Shown here: positions 27,778 to 36,925 of the stretch, piece after piece | Position numbering within the stretch: position 1 is the first letter of the stretch | Layout: each line of letters starts with the position of its first letter | Assembly (NCBI RefSeq): GCF_022023855.1 | Contig: NZ_CP059451.1 | Span: 62,001 to 126,000 of the forward strand | Direction of reading: 5' to 3' | Source: Azospirillum brasilense | Lineage (GTDB): Bacteria; Pseudomonadota; Alphaproteobacteria; Azospirillales; Azospirillaceae | Length of the DNA: 64,000 nucleotides | Notes under the pieces: generated by a model | Told to the model about the DNA's origin: nothing | What the model saw: the letters and a program-made list of their open reading frames with translations, nothing else | The model's database searches: none | Program-made: the position numbers and the translations under genes

Positions 27778-30700
27778 TGGCCTTCGTCTATCCTGACCGC
27801 GCCTCGGAGGTCACCACCTCGACCGGTGACCAGGGCGACATCATTCTTCAGGGGCCGGAACCGTCCTTCTGGTCCTTCATCAGCCGAATGGCCGTCGGCG
27901 ACGAGACCACGGTGTGCCGGGAGGACGGCCTCACTTCGGAGCTGGTCCGGGTGCGGCTGGTGGCGCCGGACCGGCTGCGCTATCTGGCGGTCTACGGTTC
28001 ATCCAACGGGGGCGCCCGTGTCGTCTGGCCGGCGGGGCAGCAGCGGGTCTACGCCACGCAGCTCGGCCGCTACGCCCTGCTGCCGCCCGACGCCGGACAT
28101 GCCGGGCAGCCCGTGGTGGTGCAGCCGGACGGGACGTACGGCGCCGGATCACTCGACATTCCGGTTCCGACCGGCCTGGCTCTGGGCACGCTGCTCGATG
28201 TCGCCTCGGCTGGCGGGCGTCCGGACGGCGTGGCGTTGATCCGGCTGGTGGTGACCTGGGAAAGCGTCTCCGGCCTGGATTACGAGCTGGAGATTCGCGA
28301 CGGCCTGACCACCGGCTGGCCGGGCACAGCGTCGAATCCCGCCCTCATCCCGGCAGGGGGCGGGCGCTGCGTTGTCAACTTGGTCGGCGGCTACACCTAC
28401 GGCGTGCGGCTGCGCGCCCGCACTGTCGGCGGTGTGTCCAGCTGGACGCTGGAAAAGACCATCGCCGCGACGGGCGACGACGTGCCGCCGGGGCCGCCCA
28501 CGGACATGGTGGTGACCGAGGTCTACGGTGGCGCGGTGTTCACGTTCACGCCCCCCGCAGACGCCGACACTCTGGAGGTCCGTTTCTACGCGGCGCCCGC
28601 CGACGATAAGACCGCCGCCGTGCTGGTCGGGGCGGGGCAGCGCCGGGTGACGCTGACCGGCCTGCCGGCGGGGGCCACCCGTTGGGTCTGGGCCGTGTCC
28701 GTGGACACCAGCGGCAATGAGGGCGAGTGGATTGCCCTTGGCCCGGTGACCGCGCTGCGCATTGAGCCGGGGGACCTCGCCGCGGAGTTGGGCGAGCGCA
28801 TTGAGCGGCTGTCCGATCTGGACCCGGCGAGCCTGGATCTCGTGGAGGAGGCTGCCCTGGAGGCGGTGCTGGCGGCGCACGAGGTCCGCCTGGGGGCGCA
28901 GCGGCGGCTCGCCCAGGCGATGACCGGCGTGGACGCCACGATTGACGGGGTGCGCGACCGGCTGGCGGGCGTGGAGACGGGTCTTCAGCAGGAGGTCACC
29001 ATCCTCACCGACGAGACGGCGGCGCTGACCCGGAGCCTGACCGCCCTCGGGGCCGTCGTGGAGGACAACACCGCCGCCATCCAGGCCGAGCAGACGGCGC
29101 GTGCCGACGCGGATGAGGCCCTAGCCGAAAGCGTGACCCTGGTCGCCGCCCAGGCGGGCAACGCCCTGGCCGCTGTGCAGGCCGAGGCGACGACGCGGGC
29201 CGACGCTGACAGCGCGCTTGGGCAGCGCATCGACGCGGTGGTTGCCGACACCGCGGACAACGCCGCTGCGATTCTGGCGGAGCAGACGGCCCGCACCAAC
29301 GCCGACGGCGCCCTGGCGAACACGCTGACATCGGTGTCCGCCCAGGCGACCCGAACCCGGACGTTCCGGCAAGCCACGGCCCCCGCCGCCCCTCAGGCTG
29401 GCGACCTGTGGTACGACACCGCCAGCAACAACGCCCCCAAGCGTTGGTCCGGGACGGGCTGGGAGTCCACCGAGGACCCGCGCATCGCGGCGACCGCCGC
29501 CGCGGTGGTCGCTGAACAGACGGCCCGTGCGGACGGCGATTCCGCCCTGGCGAGCAGCATCAGCATCGTGTCGGCGCAAGCGTCACGGTCCCGAACGTTC
29601 CGGCAGAGCGCCGCGCCCGCCGCGCCGCAGGCCGGCGATGTCTGGTACGATACGGCCAACGGCAACGCGGCCAAGCGCTACAACGGCACCGCGTGGGAGT
29701 TGGTGGACGACGCGCGGCTGGCCGCCAACGCCGCGGCCATCACCAGCGAGGCGACCGCGCGGGCGGGCGCGGATGCGTCCTTGGCCTCGCAGATCACCAC
29801 GGTGTCCGCCCAGGCGACCCGAACCCGGACGTTCCGGCAGGCCACGGCGCCCGGCGGCCCGCAGACCGGGGACATCTGGTACGACACGTCTTCGAACAAC
29901 GCGCCGAAACGCTACACTGGGACCGTGTGGGAAAACGTTGAGGACCCGCGCACGGCGAGCAACACCGCCGCCATCCAGGCCGAGCAGACGGCGCGTGCCG
30001 ATGGTGACGCGGCGCTGACGACGCAGGTTAACACGGCGATCAGCAAGGCCGACCGGGTGCGCACCTTCCGGCAGGCCTCCGCCCCCGCCTCGCCCCAGAC
30101 CGGCGACGTCTGGTACGACACAGCGAACAACAGCGTTCCAAAGCGCTGGTCGGGAACCGCATGGGAGAGCGCGGAAGATCCCCGCATCGGGCAGAACGTC
30201 GCCGCCATCCAGACGGAGGCGACGACCCGTGCCAACGAGGATGAGGCGCTGTCCCAGCACATCACGAAGCTGTTCGCCCGGTTCTCCGGCGGGACCAACC
30301 TCGTGCAGCGCCTCAACCGCTGGACAAGCGCCTTCCCCCTTACGGAGGACGCCACATTTGCGAGCCGGTACCGGGTGCGGGTCTCAGGCAACGCCCAGAG
30401 CACCGTCTCCCCGGTCCTCACCGAGCTGAAACCGGACACCGACTATGTCCTGTCCTTCAAGGCCCGACTGGTGGCAGGCGCCTCAAGCGAGCTGCACGCC
30501 GACCTGAACCCGGACACCCTCCCCGAGACAGCATTCGCCGTCACGTCCTCGGAGTGGACGACCTTCAGCACCGTGTGGAAGTCGTCCCTGGCGGCGATCA
30601 AGAACTGCCGGCTGCGCTTCTTCCAGTACAACCTCGCGGGCGCCCAGGTGGACGTGACCGACGTCCAGCTTGAGGAGGGCAACACCCCCTCCGCTTGGTC

Positions 30701-32597
30701 GCTGGCTCCGGGCGAGATGGTGGCGATGGTGCAGCAGGAGGCGGACGCGCGGGCGTCTGCCCTTGGGAGCATGTCCACCCGCATCGACACCGTGCAAACC
30801 CTCGCCGATGGCAACTACGCCGCGATCCAAGAGCAAGCCTTGAGCATCGACGGTCTGTCGGCGCAGTACACCGTCAAGGTGGACGTCAATGGGTACGTCT
30901 CAGGTTTCGGCCTTGCCACGACCGCCAAGGACGGCGTGCCCACCAGCACCTTCACTGTCCTGGCCGAAAAGTTCGAAATCACGGCGCCGGGTGGCTCGAA
31001 GATCAGCCCATTCGTTGTTCAGAACGGCACGGTCTATCTGCGCTCTGTGGTTATCGGAACGGGCTGGATCGGTGACACCCACATCGGCCCAAACGGCATC
31101 GACGCCAAGCACCTGAAGGCCAGCAGCGTGCTAACCGACTCCATCAGGATCGGCAGCGCCAGCGGGTCCACGCTGTCCACCGTTGCCAGCAACGCCGCCA
31201 CCGGCGCCCAGGACCCGGCAGGGCGGATCAACGCCGGCAGCACGAGCATCAACCCCGGCAAGATCCTGGTGAATGGCAGCAACACACTGACCACGGTCGG
31301 CGGCTGGTTTTACGAGGACACCACCGAGATCAACGGCGGGGCCATCGCCGCCGGGACGGTCACCGCCCGCGAAGTGAAGGCCGGGGCGCTCACCGTGGAC
31401 AAGTTCGCCGTGTTTTCGACGGGCAATCTGTTGACGAACAGCGACCTCAGTGCCCAGTGGGAATGCTGGGACCGCAACACCTACAACAGTGATGCCGGAC
31501 AGTCTATCATCCGCGTTTATAATCAGGATGGCTGGCATCCACAGGGCGGGCACTCCCTTGCGGTGTTCCAGAACAACGGCTATCCCTCAGGCTTCTACGA
31601 CCTGAACTACTCGCATCCTGCGTCCAATTGGCTGGGTATCCCGACGGTCCCCGGTCAATTCTATGAATTCACGGTCTATGTTAGCGCCCACCGCTGCCTC
31701 GTGCAGATTTATATATCATGGCTCGATGCAGGCGGTAATGAGATTGCCTACGCCTTGCCCGATGCCCCCGGCAACGATGGCAGCGTCTCCAACACCCCCG
31801 GTGACGGATTGCAGCTAGGCACTTGGAAGCGCCTCCGGGTCAAAGGAGCGGCTCCCGCAAATGCCCGCATGATGCGCCCAAAAATTCGTAAGTATGCCAC
31901 GCTGGTTGCGCCAGGGCATGTGGATAGCTGGTTGTTCTTCGCCCTGCCGTTTCTGGGAGAATGCGCCCCAAACGCTACGGTGGCGCAGCCCTGGCAGCCG
32001 GGGGGCGTGACCCGGATCACCGGAGGCCAGCTTGCCACGGACAGCATCATCATCCGCAATTCTGCGCAGCTGGGCGACACCACGGTCACCTCGCTGAAGA
32101 TTGGGGTCAATCAGGTGACGGTCCCGGCGGCCGAGTACGTGCCCAGCATCACCGAGCTGTGGACCGGGGGATGGACCGAGTGTGTCGCGACGTCCCTCGA
32201 ATGCTATGGGCGTCCCGTCATTGTCAACTGCTCGGCCATGCAGGCCATCTCTGGGGCTACCGCCTATAGCGAGGCCAGCCACCCGCTGTTTGTCTTCTTG
32301 ATCCAGCGAGGTTCAATTGTCCCCGGTGGCGGCGGGTGGAACTGGGTTGACCTGCTCCCCGAACTGGGCGGAACGGCAGCGTCGGGAGACGTCACCGGCG
32401 GCCTGTGGAATGCCGGCATGAGTCAGCCCTGGAATTACACCATTGTCGACCGCGAGCCGCTGGACGGTCCAGCCCGGAACGACGGGACAACCGTGTGGCG
32501 CGCGTATCGTTTCCTCGCGAAAAAGCACAAGGACGTTGACGGTCGCGTGGCCTCAATCGCGTACCGCTCAATCTCTGTCATGGAGGCACGTCGGTGA
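27777..32597 (+). CDS. Giant tail fibre / host-specificity protein with fibronectin-like, repeat and DUF1983-like regions
   Basis: A 1606-residue tail-tip protein. An N-terminal attachment region (about 1-160) is followed by fibronectin III-like domains (about 170-345, with GPPTDMVVTEVYGGAVFTFTPP), a coiled-coil Ala/Thr/Asp-rich zone (about 390-530), then four exact-length 78-residue repeats (about 529-840), a carbohydrate-binding-like beta domain (about 840-980, ending LEEGNTPSAWS), and a DUF1983-like segment as at the C-terminus of lambda J (EKFEITAPGG, PFVVQNGTVYL, GAIAAGTVTAREVKAGALT). The last ~400 residues are unrelated to known families, less GC-rich, and are the likely receptor-binding tip. 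The start overlaps the preceding stop. Confidence 0.82.
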   Translation: MAFVYPDRASEVTTSTGDQGDIILQGPEPSFWSFISRMAVGDETTVCREDGLTSELVRVRLVAPDRLRYLAVYGSSNGGARVVWPAGQQRVYATQLGRYALLPPDAGHAGQPVVVQPDGTYGAGSLDIPVPTGLALGTLLDVASAGGRPDGVALIRLVVTWESVSGLDYELEIRDGLTTGWPGTASNPALIPAGGGRCVVNLVGGYTYGVRLRARTVGGVSSWTLEKTIAATGDDVPPGPPTDMVVTEVYGGAVFTFTPPADADTLEVRFYAAPADDKTAAVLVGAGQRRVTLTGLPAGATRWVWAVSVDTSGNEGEWIALGPVTALRIEPGDLAAELGERIERLSDLDPASLDLVEEAALEAVLAAHEVRLGAQRRLAQAMTGVDATIDGVRDRLAGVETGLQQEVTILTDETAALTRSLTALGAVVEDNTAAIQAEQTARADADEALAESVTLVAAQAGNALAAVQAEATTRADADSALGQRIDAVVADTADNAAAILAEQTARTNADGALANTLTSVSAQATRTRTFRQATAPAAPQAGDLWYDTASNNAPKRWSGTGWESTEDPRIAATAAAVVAEQTARADGDSALASSISIVSAQASRSRTFRQSAAPAAPQAGDVWYDTANGNAAKRYNGTAWELVDDARLAANAAAITSEATARAGADASLASQITTVSAQATRTRTFRQATAPGGPQTGDIWYDTSSNNAPKRYTGTVWENVEDPRTASNTAAIQAEQTARADGDAALTTQVNTAISKADRVRTFRQASAPASPQTGDVWYDTANNSVPKRWSGTAWESAEDPRIGQNVAAIQTEATTRANEDEALSQHITKLFARFSGGTNLVQRLNRWTSAFPLTEDATFASRYRVRVSGNAQSTVSPVLTELKPDTDYVLSFKARLVAGASSELHADLNPDTLPETAFAVTSSEWTTFSTVWKSSLAAIKNCRLRFFQYNLAGAQVDVTDVQLEEGNTPSAWSLAPGEMVAMVQQEADARASALGSMSTRIDTVQTLADGNYAAIQEQALSIDGLSAQYTVKVDVNGYVSGFGLATTAKDGVPTSTFTVLAEKFEITAPGGSKISPFVVQNGTVYLRSVVIGTGWIGDTHIGPNGIDAKHLKASSVLTDSIRIGSASGSTLSTVASNAATGAQDPAGRINAGSTSINPGKILVNGSNTLTTVGGWFYEDTTEINGGAIAAGTVTAREVKAGALTVDKFAVFSTGNLLTNSDLSAQWECWDRNTYNSDAGQSIIRVYNQDGWHPQGGHSLAVFQNNGYPSGFYDLNYSHPASNWLGIPTVPGQFYEFTVYVSAHRCLVQIYISWLDAGGNEIAYALPDAPGNDGSVSNTPGDGLQLGTWKRLRVKGAAPANARMMRPKIRKYATLVAPGHVDSWLFFALPFLGECAPNATVAQPWQPGGVTRITGGQLATDSIIIRNSAQLGDTTVTSLKIGVNQVTVPAAEYVPSITELWTGGWTECVATSLECYGRPVIVNCSAMQAISGATAYSEASHPLFVFLIQRGSIVPGGGGWNWVDLLPELGGTAASGDVTGGLWNAGMSQPWNYTIVDREPLDGPARNDGTTVWRAYRFLAKKHKDVDGRVASIAYRSISVMEARR
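29361..30296 (+). repeat. Four tandem 234-bp repeats inside the tail fibre gene
   Basis: Units begin at 29361, 29595, 29829 and 30063, marked by ACGTTCCGGC (ACCTTCCGGC in the last), and are each exactly 234 bp (78 codons). Each encodes TFRQ...AP..PQ.GD.WYDT...N..KR..GT.WE followed by an Ala-rich heptad stretch. The units differ at many sites, so the array is old but has kept its register. Confidence 0.95.
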
Positions 32598-33037
32598 ACA
32601 CCAACGCACTGAACGTTGAGAGTTCCGTCGCAACCGATAGTCAGGTCTACACCCAGTGGGACAGGACGACCGGGCGCATCATCAGCGTCGGACTGGGCCA
32701 GTTCCATGAGGGTTTGCCACCCCTTTATGCCGACGCACGCAAAATGTGGGGCGTCCAGCTTGATCCGCTGACCCAGTGGATTGACCCCCTGACCGAGGAG
32801 GTGCGGCCCCGGCCTGTCATGCAGCTGTCGGTGGACAAGACGATGATCGTATCCGACGGCGCCGACATCGCAACCATCACTGGCATACCCTCGGGCACTG
32901 TCCTGAGGGTCTCGTGCGCGGGGTTTGTGGTGGACGACGGGATGCTGGAGTTCTCCTCGCCCCACCCCGGCACCCATACCCTGCGTTTCGATGCATTCCC
33001 CTACCAAGACACCGAGGTGCTGATCCATGCGGCTTAA
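32594..33037 (+). CDS. Small tail fibre-associated protein, hypothetical
   Basis: A 147-residue protein starting at GTG in the stop of the giant fibre gene (GTGA overlap). The first half has a Tyr/Trp-rich motif (SQVYTQWDRTTGRIISVG), the second half an Ig-like beta sequence (TMIVSDGADIATITGIPSG). Similar small proteins accompany tail fibres as caps or assembly factors, but I cannot assign it. It overlaps the next gene by 11 bases. Confidence 0.6.
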   Translation: MNTNALNVESSVATDSQVYTQWDRTTGRIISVGLGQFHEGLPPLYADARKMWGVQLDPLTQWIDPLTEEVRPRPVMQLSVDKTMIVSDGADIATITGIPSGTVLRVSCAGFVVDDGMLEFSSPHPGTHTLRFDAFPYQDTEVLIHAA

Positions 33038-33254
33038 CCTTGTGATAGCCGACTGGAGCGGGATCACCGCCGAGGCCGGTCGGCGGCTGTCGGACACCGA
33101 CCGGTACATGCAGCCCGATTTCCCGCTGACCGAAACCTGCCGGCAGGCCCTGACCGCCTACCGGCAGGCGCTGCGCGACCTCAACTACACCTTCACCAAC
33201 CCGGCGGAGGTCGTGTTTCCCCCGCAACCCACGATCGAAAAGGTGAAAGCATGA
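33027..33254 (+). CDS. Phage tail assembly chaperone-like small protein
   Basis: A 75-residue protein with SDTDRYMQPDFPLTETCRQALTAYRQALRDL, the pattern of the Phage_tail_APC family (a D-rich turn, then YRQALRD), often encoded beside tail fibres. It probably helps fold or attach the fibres. Starts within the previous gene and overlaps the next by ATGA (33251-33254). Confidence 0.65.
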   Translation: MRLNLVIADWSGITAEAGRRLSDTDRYMQPDFPLTETCRQALTAYRQALRDLNYTFTNPAEVVFPPQPTIEKVKA

Positions 33255-35641
33255 GCTGGTACAAAGTCGGCCGCGTGGCGGTCACCAACGGGTCCACGAC
33301 CGTGCTCGGCTCCAACACGCGCTGGTCCGGCAAGCTGAAGGCCGGTGACGTCTTTACCCTGGACGGTGGGCGCCTTTACGAGATCGTGTCGTTCGAAGAC
33401 GACCGGCTGACCCTGGCCACCCCCTTCGCCGGGACTTCCGGCGGGGCTTTGCCGTACGGGATCATTCAGAACTTCACGGCGTCGATCACCGCCGATCTGG
33501 CGGCCCGCACCAGCAACATGATCCAGCTCTACGAGGCGGCGGTCGCCGCTCCGCAGGAGGCGCTTTCATCGTCCCAGGCGGCCCGCCACAGCGAAGAGGC
33601 CGCGGCGGAGCATGCCGAGGCGGCGGCGGCCTCGGCGGCTCAGGCCACTGTGAACGTTCAGCAGGCGGTTCAGGTCGAAACCACCCGCGCCCAGGCGGCG
33701 GAGCAGGCGCTGGCCGCCCAGAAGGCGGACAAGGCGGCGCTTGGCTCGGCGGCGGCCAGGAACGCCCCGGCCGGCGGCAACGCGGCATCGGGCGAGGTGG
33801 TGCTGGGCAGCGACAGCCGCCTCTCCGACGCCCGGACCCCGACGGCGCACAGCGTGACCGCGCACAGCGACTGGCCGGCGGCAGTGAGCGTGACGGAGTT
33901 GGGTTGCCTCGACGGCGTGACCGGGCCGATCCAGGCCCAGATCAACGGCAAAGCCGCAGTCGGCACGACGGCGGGCTCGGCCGCGGGCACGGCCTCCGCC
34001 GGCACGGCGGCCACGGCGGCCCGGTCGGATCACGTCCATCCAATGCAGACCAGCGTGTCGGGCAACGCCGGCACGGCGACCAAGCTGGCCAGCGCGGTGA
34101 CCATCAACAACGTCCCCTTCGACGGCAGTGCCGGCATCACGATCAACGCGGTGGACAGCACGGCGCGGATCGCGACCAGTGAGAAGGGCGCCGCCAACGG
34201 CGTGACGCCCCTCGGCGGCGACGGGAAGGTGCCGGCGTCCTATTTGCCGTCCTATGTGGACGACGTGCTGGAATTCTCAGCCACCGGCAACTTCCCGGCT
34301 TCCGGCGAGACCGGCAAGATCTATGTCGCCACCGGCACCAACAAGACGTATCGCTGGTCCGGATCGGGCTACGTCGAGATATCGGCCTCGCCCGGCTCCA
34401 CCGACGCGGTGCCGGAAGGATCGGCCAACCTCTACTTCACGACGGCCCGCGCCGCCGCTGCGGCTCCGGTGAAGACCGTGGCGGGCAAGAGCGGCGATGT
34501 CACCCTGAGCAAAGCCGACGTCGGCCTGGGCAGCGTGGACAACACCGCCGACAGCACCAAGGCGGTGGCGTCGGCTGGCAAACTGACCGCCGCGCGCACG
34601 ATCAGCCTGAGCGGGGGTGTCACCGGCTCGGTGACCACCGACTTGTCCGGGGCCGTCAGCATCAACGCGACGGTCACCCAGGATACCAGCAACCGGTTCG
34701 TGACCGACGCCGAGAAGGCGACTTGGAACGGCAAGGCGACGGTGGGCAGCGTAACCCCCTCGGCCCCCGGCACGGTGGCCGTTGGCACCTCGGGGCAGGC
34801 CGCCCGCGCGGACCACGTCCACCCCGCCCAGACGTCCGTCTCTGGCAATGCCGGCACCGCCACCAAGCTCGCCACCGCCCGGACCATCTCCCTGAGTGGG
34901 GGCGTCACGGGGTCGGTGACCTTCGATGGCTCCGCCAACGTTGCCATCGCCGCAACGGTCGATCCATCCAAGCACACCCATGAGCTGCCCTTCGACGTGC
35001 TTATGGAGGGAGGGCTCGGCATTGAAGTCGATCGCTATTGGTTGGGATACTCCACCGAAGCCTTTACCCCCGAGGACCTCAGGACGCTGGTCGGCGCCAT
35101 AAACCCCTATGATGCCGGATGCCGGATAAATCAACTGGGGCTCACGGGCCTGATCCCGGTCCTCGTCGATATGCAGGTAGGGATCGGCAAGCTCGACAAC
35201 CTCCAGACCTCCGACACCACCAGCCTCGTCAATGCGGTCAACGAGCTGAAGGCGATGCTGTCCGGAGGGGGTGGGGGCGGAGGGATCCCTCCGGGCACCA
35301 TGATGATGTATGCGGGTCCCTTCGTCCCGGAAGGCTGGCTGGAGTGCGATGGGTCGGAGGTGTCGCGGGACGACTATCCCGACCTGCTCGGAGCCATCTA
35401 CGAGGAATGGGGGGCCGGCGATGGGTCCACCACATTCAAGCTGCCGGACATGCGGGGCCTCTTCGCAATCGGCGCTGGGCAGCGCCCCCAGGACGGCTAC
35501 GGGATCGATTGGCGGCAGTATGGCCACGTCAGCACGGGGGACTATACGACCCAGACCACCTGGACGAACACCATGATCCCATTCCCCGTCGAGGACAGCA
35601 GTGTGACCGCCATCGGCATGAAGTACATCATCAAGACCTGA
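33251..35641 (+). CDS. Tail fibre protein with C-terminal phage tail-collar domain
   Basis: A 796-residue fibre. An N-terminal beta domain (1-80) is followed by an Ala/Glu coiled coil (about 95-165), fibre-shaft repeats (SDHVHPMQTSVSGNAGTATKL near 257 and ADHVHPAQTSVSGNAGTATKL near 518), a Gly-rich hinge (GGGGGGG near 676) and a tail-collar domain (PPGTMMMYAGPFVPEGWLECDG ... FKLPDMRGLFAIG). Collar domains form trimeric knobs at fibre tips. This is the second independent fibre in the cassette, after the 1606-residue protein. Confidence 0.88.
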   Translation: MSWYKVGRVAVTNGSTTVLGSNTRWSGKLKAGDVFTLDGGRLYEIVSFEDDRLTLATPFAGTSGGALPYGIIQNFTASITADLAARTSNMIQLYEAAVAAPQEALSSSQAARHSEEAAAEHAEAAAASAAQATVNVQQAVQVETTRAQAAEQALAAQKADKAALGSAAARNAPAGGNAASGEVVLGSDSRLSDARTPTAHSVTAHSDWPAAVSVTELGCLDGVTGPIQAQINGKAAVGTTAGSAAGTASAGTAATAARSDHVHPMQTSVSGNAGTATKLASAVTINNVPFDGSAGITINAVDSTARIATSEKGAANGVTPLGGDGKVPASYLPSYVDDVLEFSATGNFPASGETGKIYVATGTNKTYRWSGSGYVEISASPGSTDAVPEGSANLYFTTARAAAAAPVKTVAGKSGDVTLSKADVGLGSVDNTADSTKAVASAGKLTAARTISLSGGVTGSVTTDLSGAVSINATVTQDTSNRFVTDAEKATWNGKATVGSVTPSAPGTVAVGTSGQAARADHVHPAQTSVSGNAGTATKLATARTISLSGGVTGSVTFDGSANVAIAATVDPSKHTHELPFDVLMEGGLGIEVDRYWLGYSTEAFTPEDLRTLVGAINPYDAGCRINQLGLTGLIPVLVDMQVGIGKLDNLQTSDTTSLVNAVNELKAMLSGGGGGGGIPPGTMMMYAGPFVPEGWLECDGSEVSRDDYPDLLGAIYEEWGAGDGSTTFKLPDMRGLFAIGAGQRPQDGYGIDWRQYGHVSTGDYTTQTTWTNTMIPFPVEDSSVTAIGMKYIIKT

Positions 35642-35672
35642 CCGCCGCGACCCCCCGTCCGTCTGATGCCCG

Positions 35673-35695
35673 GCCGCCCTTGAGGCGGCTTTTTT
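35673..35695 (+). terminator. Intrinsic terminator between tail fibre and lysis genes
   Basis: Stem GCCGCC/GGCGGC with a five-base loop and six T. It shares GGCGGCTTTTTTCATG with the terminator at 19404-19427. It would limit read-through from structural into lysis genes. Confidence 0.8.
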
Positions 35696-35714
35696 CATGC
35701 CCGCAGGACCCGCC

Positions 35715-35960
35715 ATGACCGCTCGCACCGCCTTCGACCTTCCCGCTGGCACCGTGGCGGCCACCATTCCCCTTTGGGCCGCCGACCTGACGCTCGGCCT
35801 CCAGCTCGCCACCGCCGCGCTGGGGCTGATGCTGGTGCTGGTCCGCCTCGCCCTGGCGCTCGGCGACGTCGCCAAGCGCCCGCCGGTGTGGTGGACGCGC
35901 CTGCGGGCGCGGCTCCGCCCGCGCCGGAACGATACCCGCCCCGAACCATTACAGGAGTGA
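35715..35960 (+). CDS. Small membrane protein, holin-like
   Basis: An 81-residue protein with one long or two short hydrophobic segments (LTLGLQLATAALGLMLVLVRLALAL) and a strongly basic C-terminus (RLRARLRPRRN). It lies directly before the endolysin, two bases from its start codon, where holins usually are. ATG 35715 is preferred (AGGA upstream) over 35697, which lies at the terminator edge. Role as a holin is inferred from size, topology and position only. Confidence 0.6.
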   Translation: MTARTAFDLPAGTVAATIPLWAADLTLGLQLATAALGLMLVLVRLALALGDVAKRPPVWWTRLRARLRPRRNDTRPEPLQE

Positions 35961-35962
35961 CC

Positions 35963-36805
35963 ATGACCGCCACCCTTCGGGCGGCCCCCCCGCCCACCGC
36001 CCTCGATCTGGCCCGCCACTTCGAGGGACTGTCCCGAACCGCATACCGCTGCCCGGCCGGCGTGTGGACCATCGGTTACGGCCACACCCAGGCCGTGACC
36101 GCGGGCGACGCCATAACCACCGATCAGGCGGAGCGTCTGCTCGCCAGCGACTTGGCCGAGGCGGCCGCGGTCGTGGACGGCGCCGTGACCGTGCCCCTGA
36201 CCGACGGACAGCGGGCCGCGCTGATCGATTTCGTCTTCAACGTCGGGTCGGGCCGGGCCAGGAAGGGCAAGGATTCCGGAAAGGACGGCTTCGTCCGTCT
36301 GCGCAGCGGAAAGCCCTCCACCCTGCTGCGCAAGCTGAACGCCGGTGACAGTGCCGGGGCCGCCGCCGAGTTCGGCGCATGGGTGTATGGCGGCGGCCGG
36401 GTGCTGCCCGGCCTGGTGCGGCGTCGGCGCGCCGAGGAACTGCTGTTCCGTGGGGCGGACTGGCGCCGCGCACTCGACGACGGTCCGATGGCGCAGACGG
36501 TCGAGCCGACCACGCCCTCCGTCCCAACCGCCGCCGTCCGCGCCGCCGCCGGGACGCTGGCGATCGGCGGCTCGCTCGGCGTGGTGGCGGAGGTGCTGGC
36601 GCCGGTGCTGCAGGTGACTCAGCAGGTGCAGGACCTCGCCGAGCAGGCGCAGGGGGTGGCGGCCCAGGCGCAGGGCGTGACCACCCAGATCCACGGCCTC
36701 GCCCGGCTGCTCGGGTGGGCGCCGTCGCCGGCGGTCGCGGTCCTGGCCACCGGTCTGGTGGTCACGCTGGCGCTGCTGTGGCGGGCGCGCCGGACCCGGG
36801 GCTGA
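35963..36805 (+). CDS. Phage endolysin, GH24 lysozyme with C-terminal membrane segment
   Basis: A 280-residue muramidase. The T4-type triad E-x8-D/C-x5-T is present as Glu21, Cys30 and Thr36 (FEGLSRTAYRCPAGVWTIGYGH); the Cys form is known in the family. The GH24 core ends near residue 165. After a linker come a hydrophobic helix (TLAIGGSLGVVAEVLAPV), a Gln/Ala coiled coil (QQVQDLAEQAQGVAAQAQ) and a final transmembrane helix (AVLATGLVVTLALLW) with a basic tail. It would cut peptidoglycan at the end of particle production. Good ribosome binding site (ACAGGAG). Confidence 0.88.
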   Translation: MTATLRAAPPPTALDLARHFEGLSRTAYRCPAGVWTIGYGHTQAVTAGDAITTDQAERLLASDLAEAAAVVDGAVTVPLTDGQRAALIDFVFNVGSGRARKGKDSGKDGFVRLRSGKPSTLLRKLNAGDSAGAAAEFGAWVYGGGRVLPGLVRRRRAEELLFRGADWRRALDDGPMAQTVEPTTPSVPTAAVRAAAGTLAIGGSLGVVAEVLAPVLQVTQQVQDLAEQAQGVAAQAQGVTTQIHGLARLLGWAPSPAVAVLATGLVVTLALLWRARRTRG

Positions 36806-36889
36806 CCGCAAGGACGGCTCTCGGATGCCCTCATGGCAAGGCATGGGGCGAGTCCCGTCTTCGTGCCTTCGTCGCCGATCACGCAACCG

Positions 36890-36925
36890 TTGAGCGGCGT
36901 ACCACGCCGCTCAATGGGTTTTTTT
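36890..36925 (+). terminator. Strong intrinsic terminator at the end of the tail cassette
   Basis: Perfect 11-bp stem TTGAGCGGCGT/ACGCCGCTCAA with a three-base loop, then TGGG and seven T. It closes the cassette 85 bases after the endolysin. The next 244 bases to the TPR gene contain nothing recognisable. Confidence 0.9.

Noticed and set aside
29361..30296. CRISPR array suspected from tandem periodicity
   Set aside because: 234-bp units are coding, in frame and diverged; there are no short identical repeats with unique spacers.
19200..36925. Complete prophage
   Set aside because: No integrase, att repeats, terminase, portal, capsid or repressor in the window; only tail and lysis genes.
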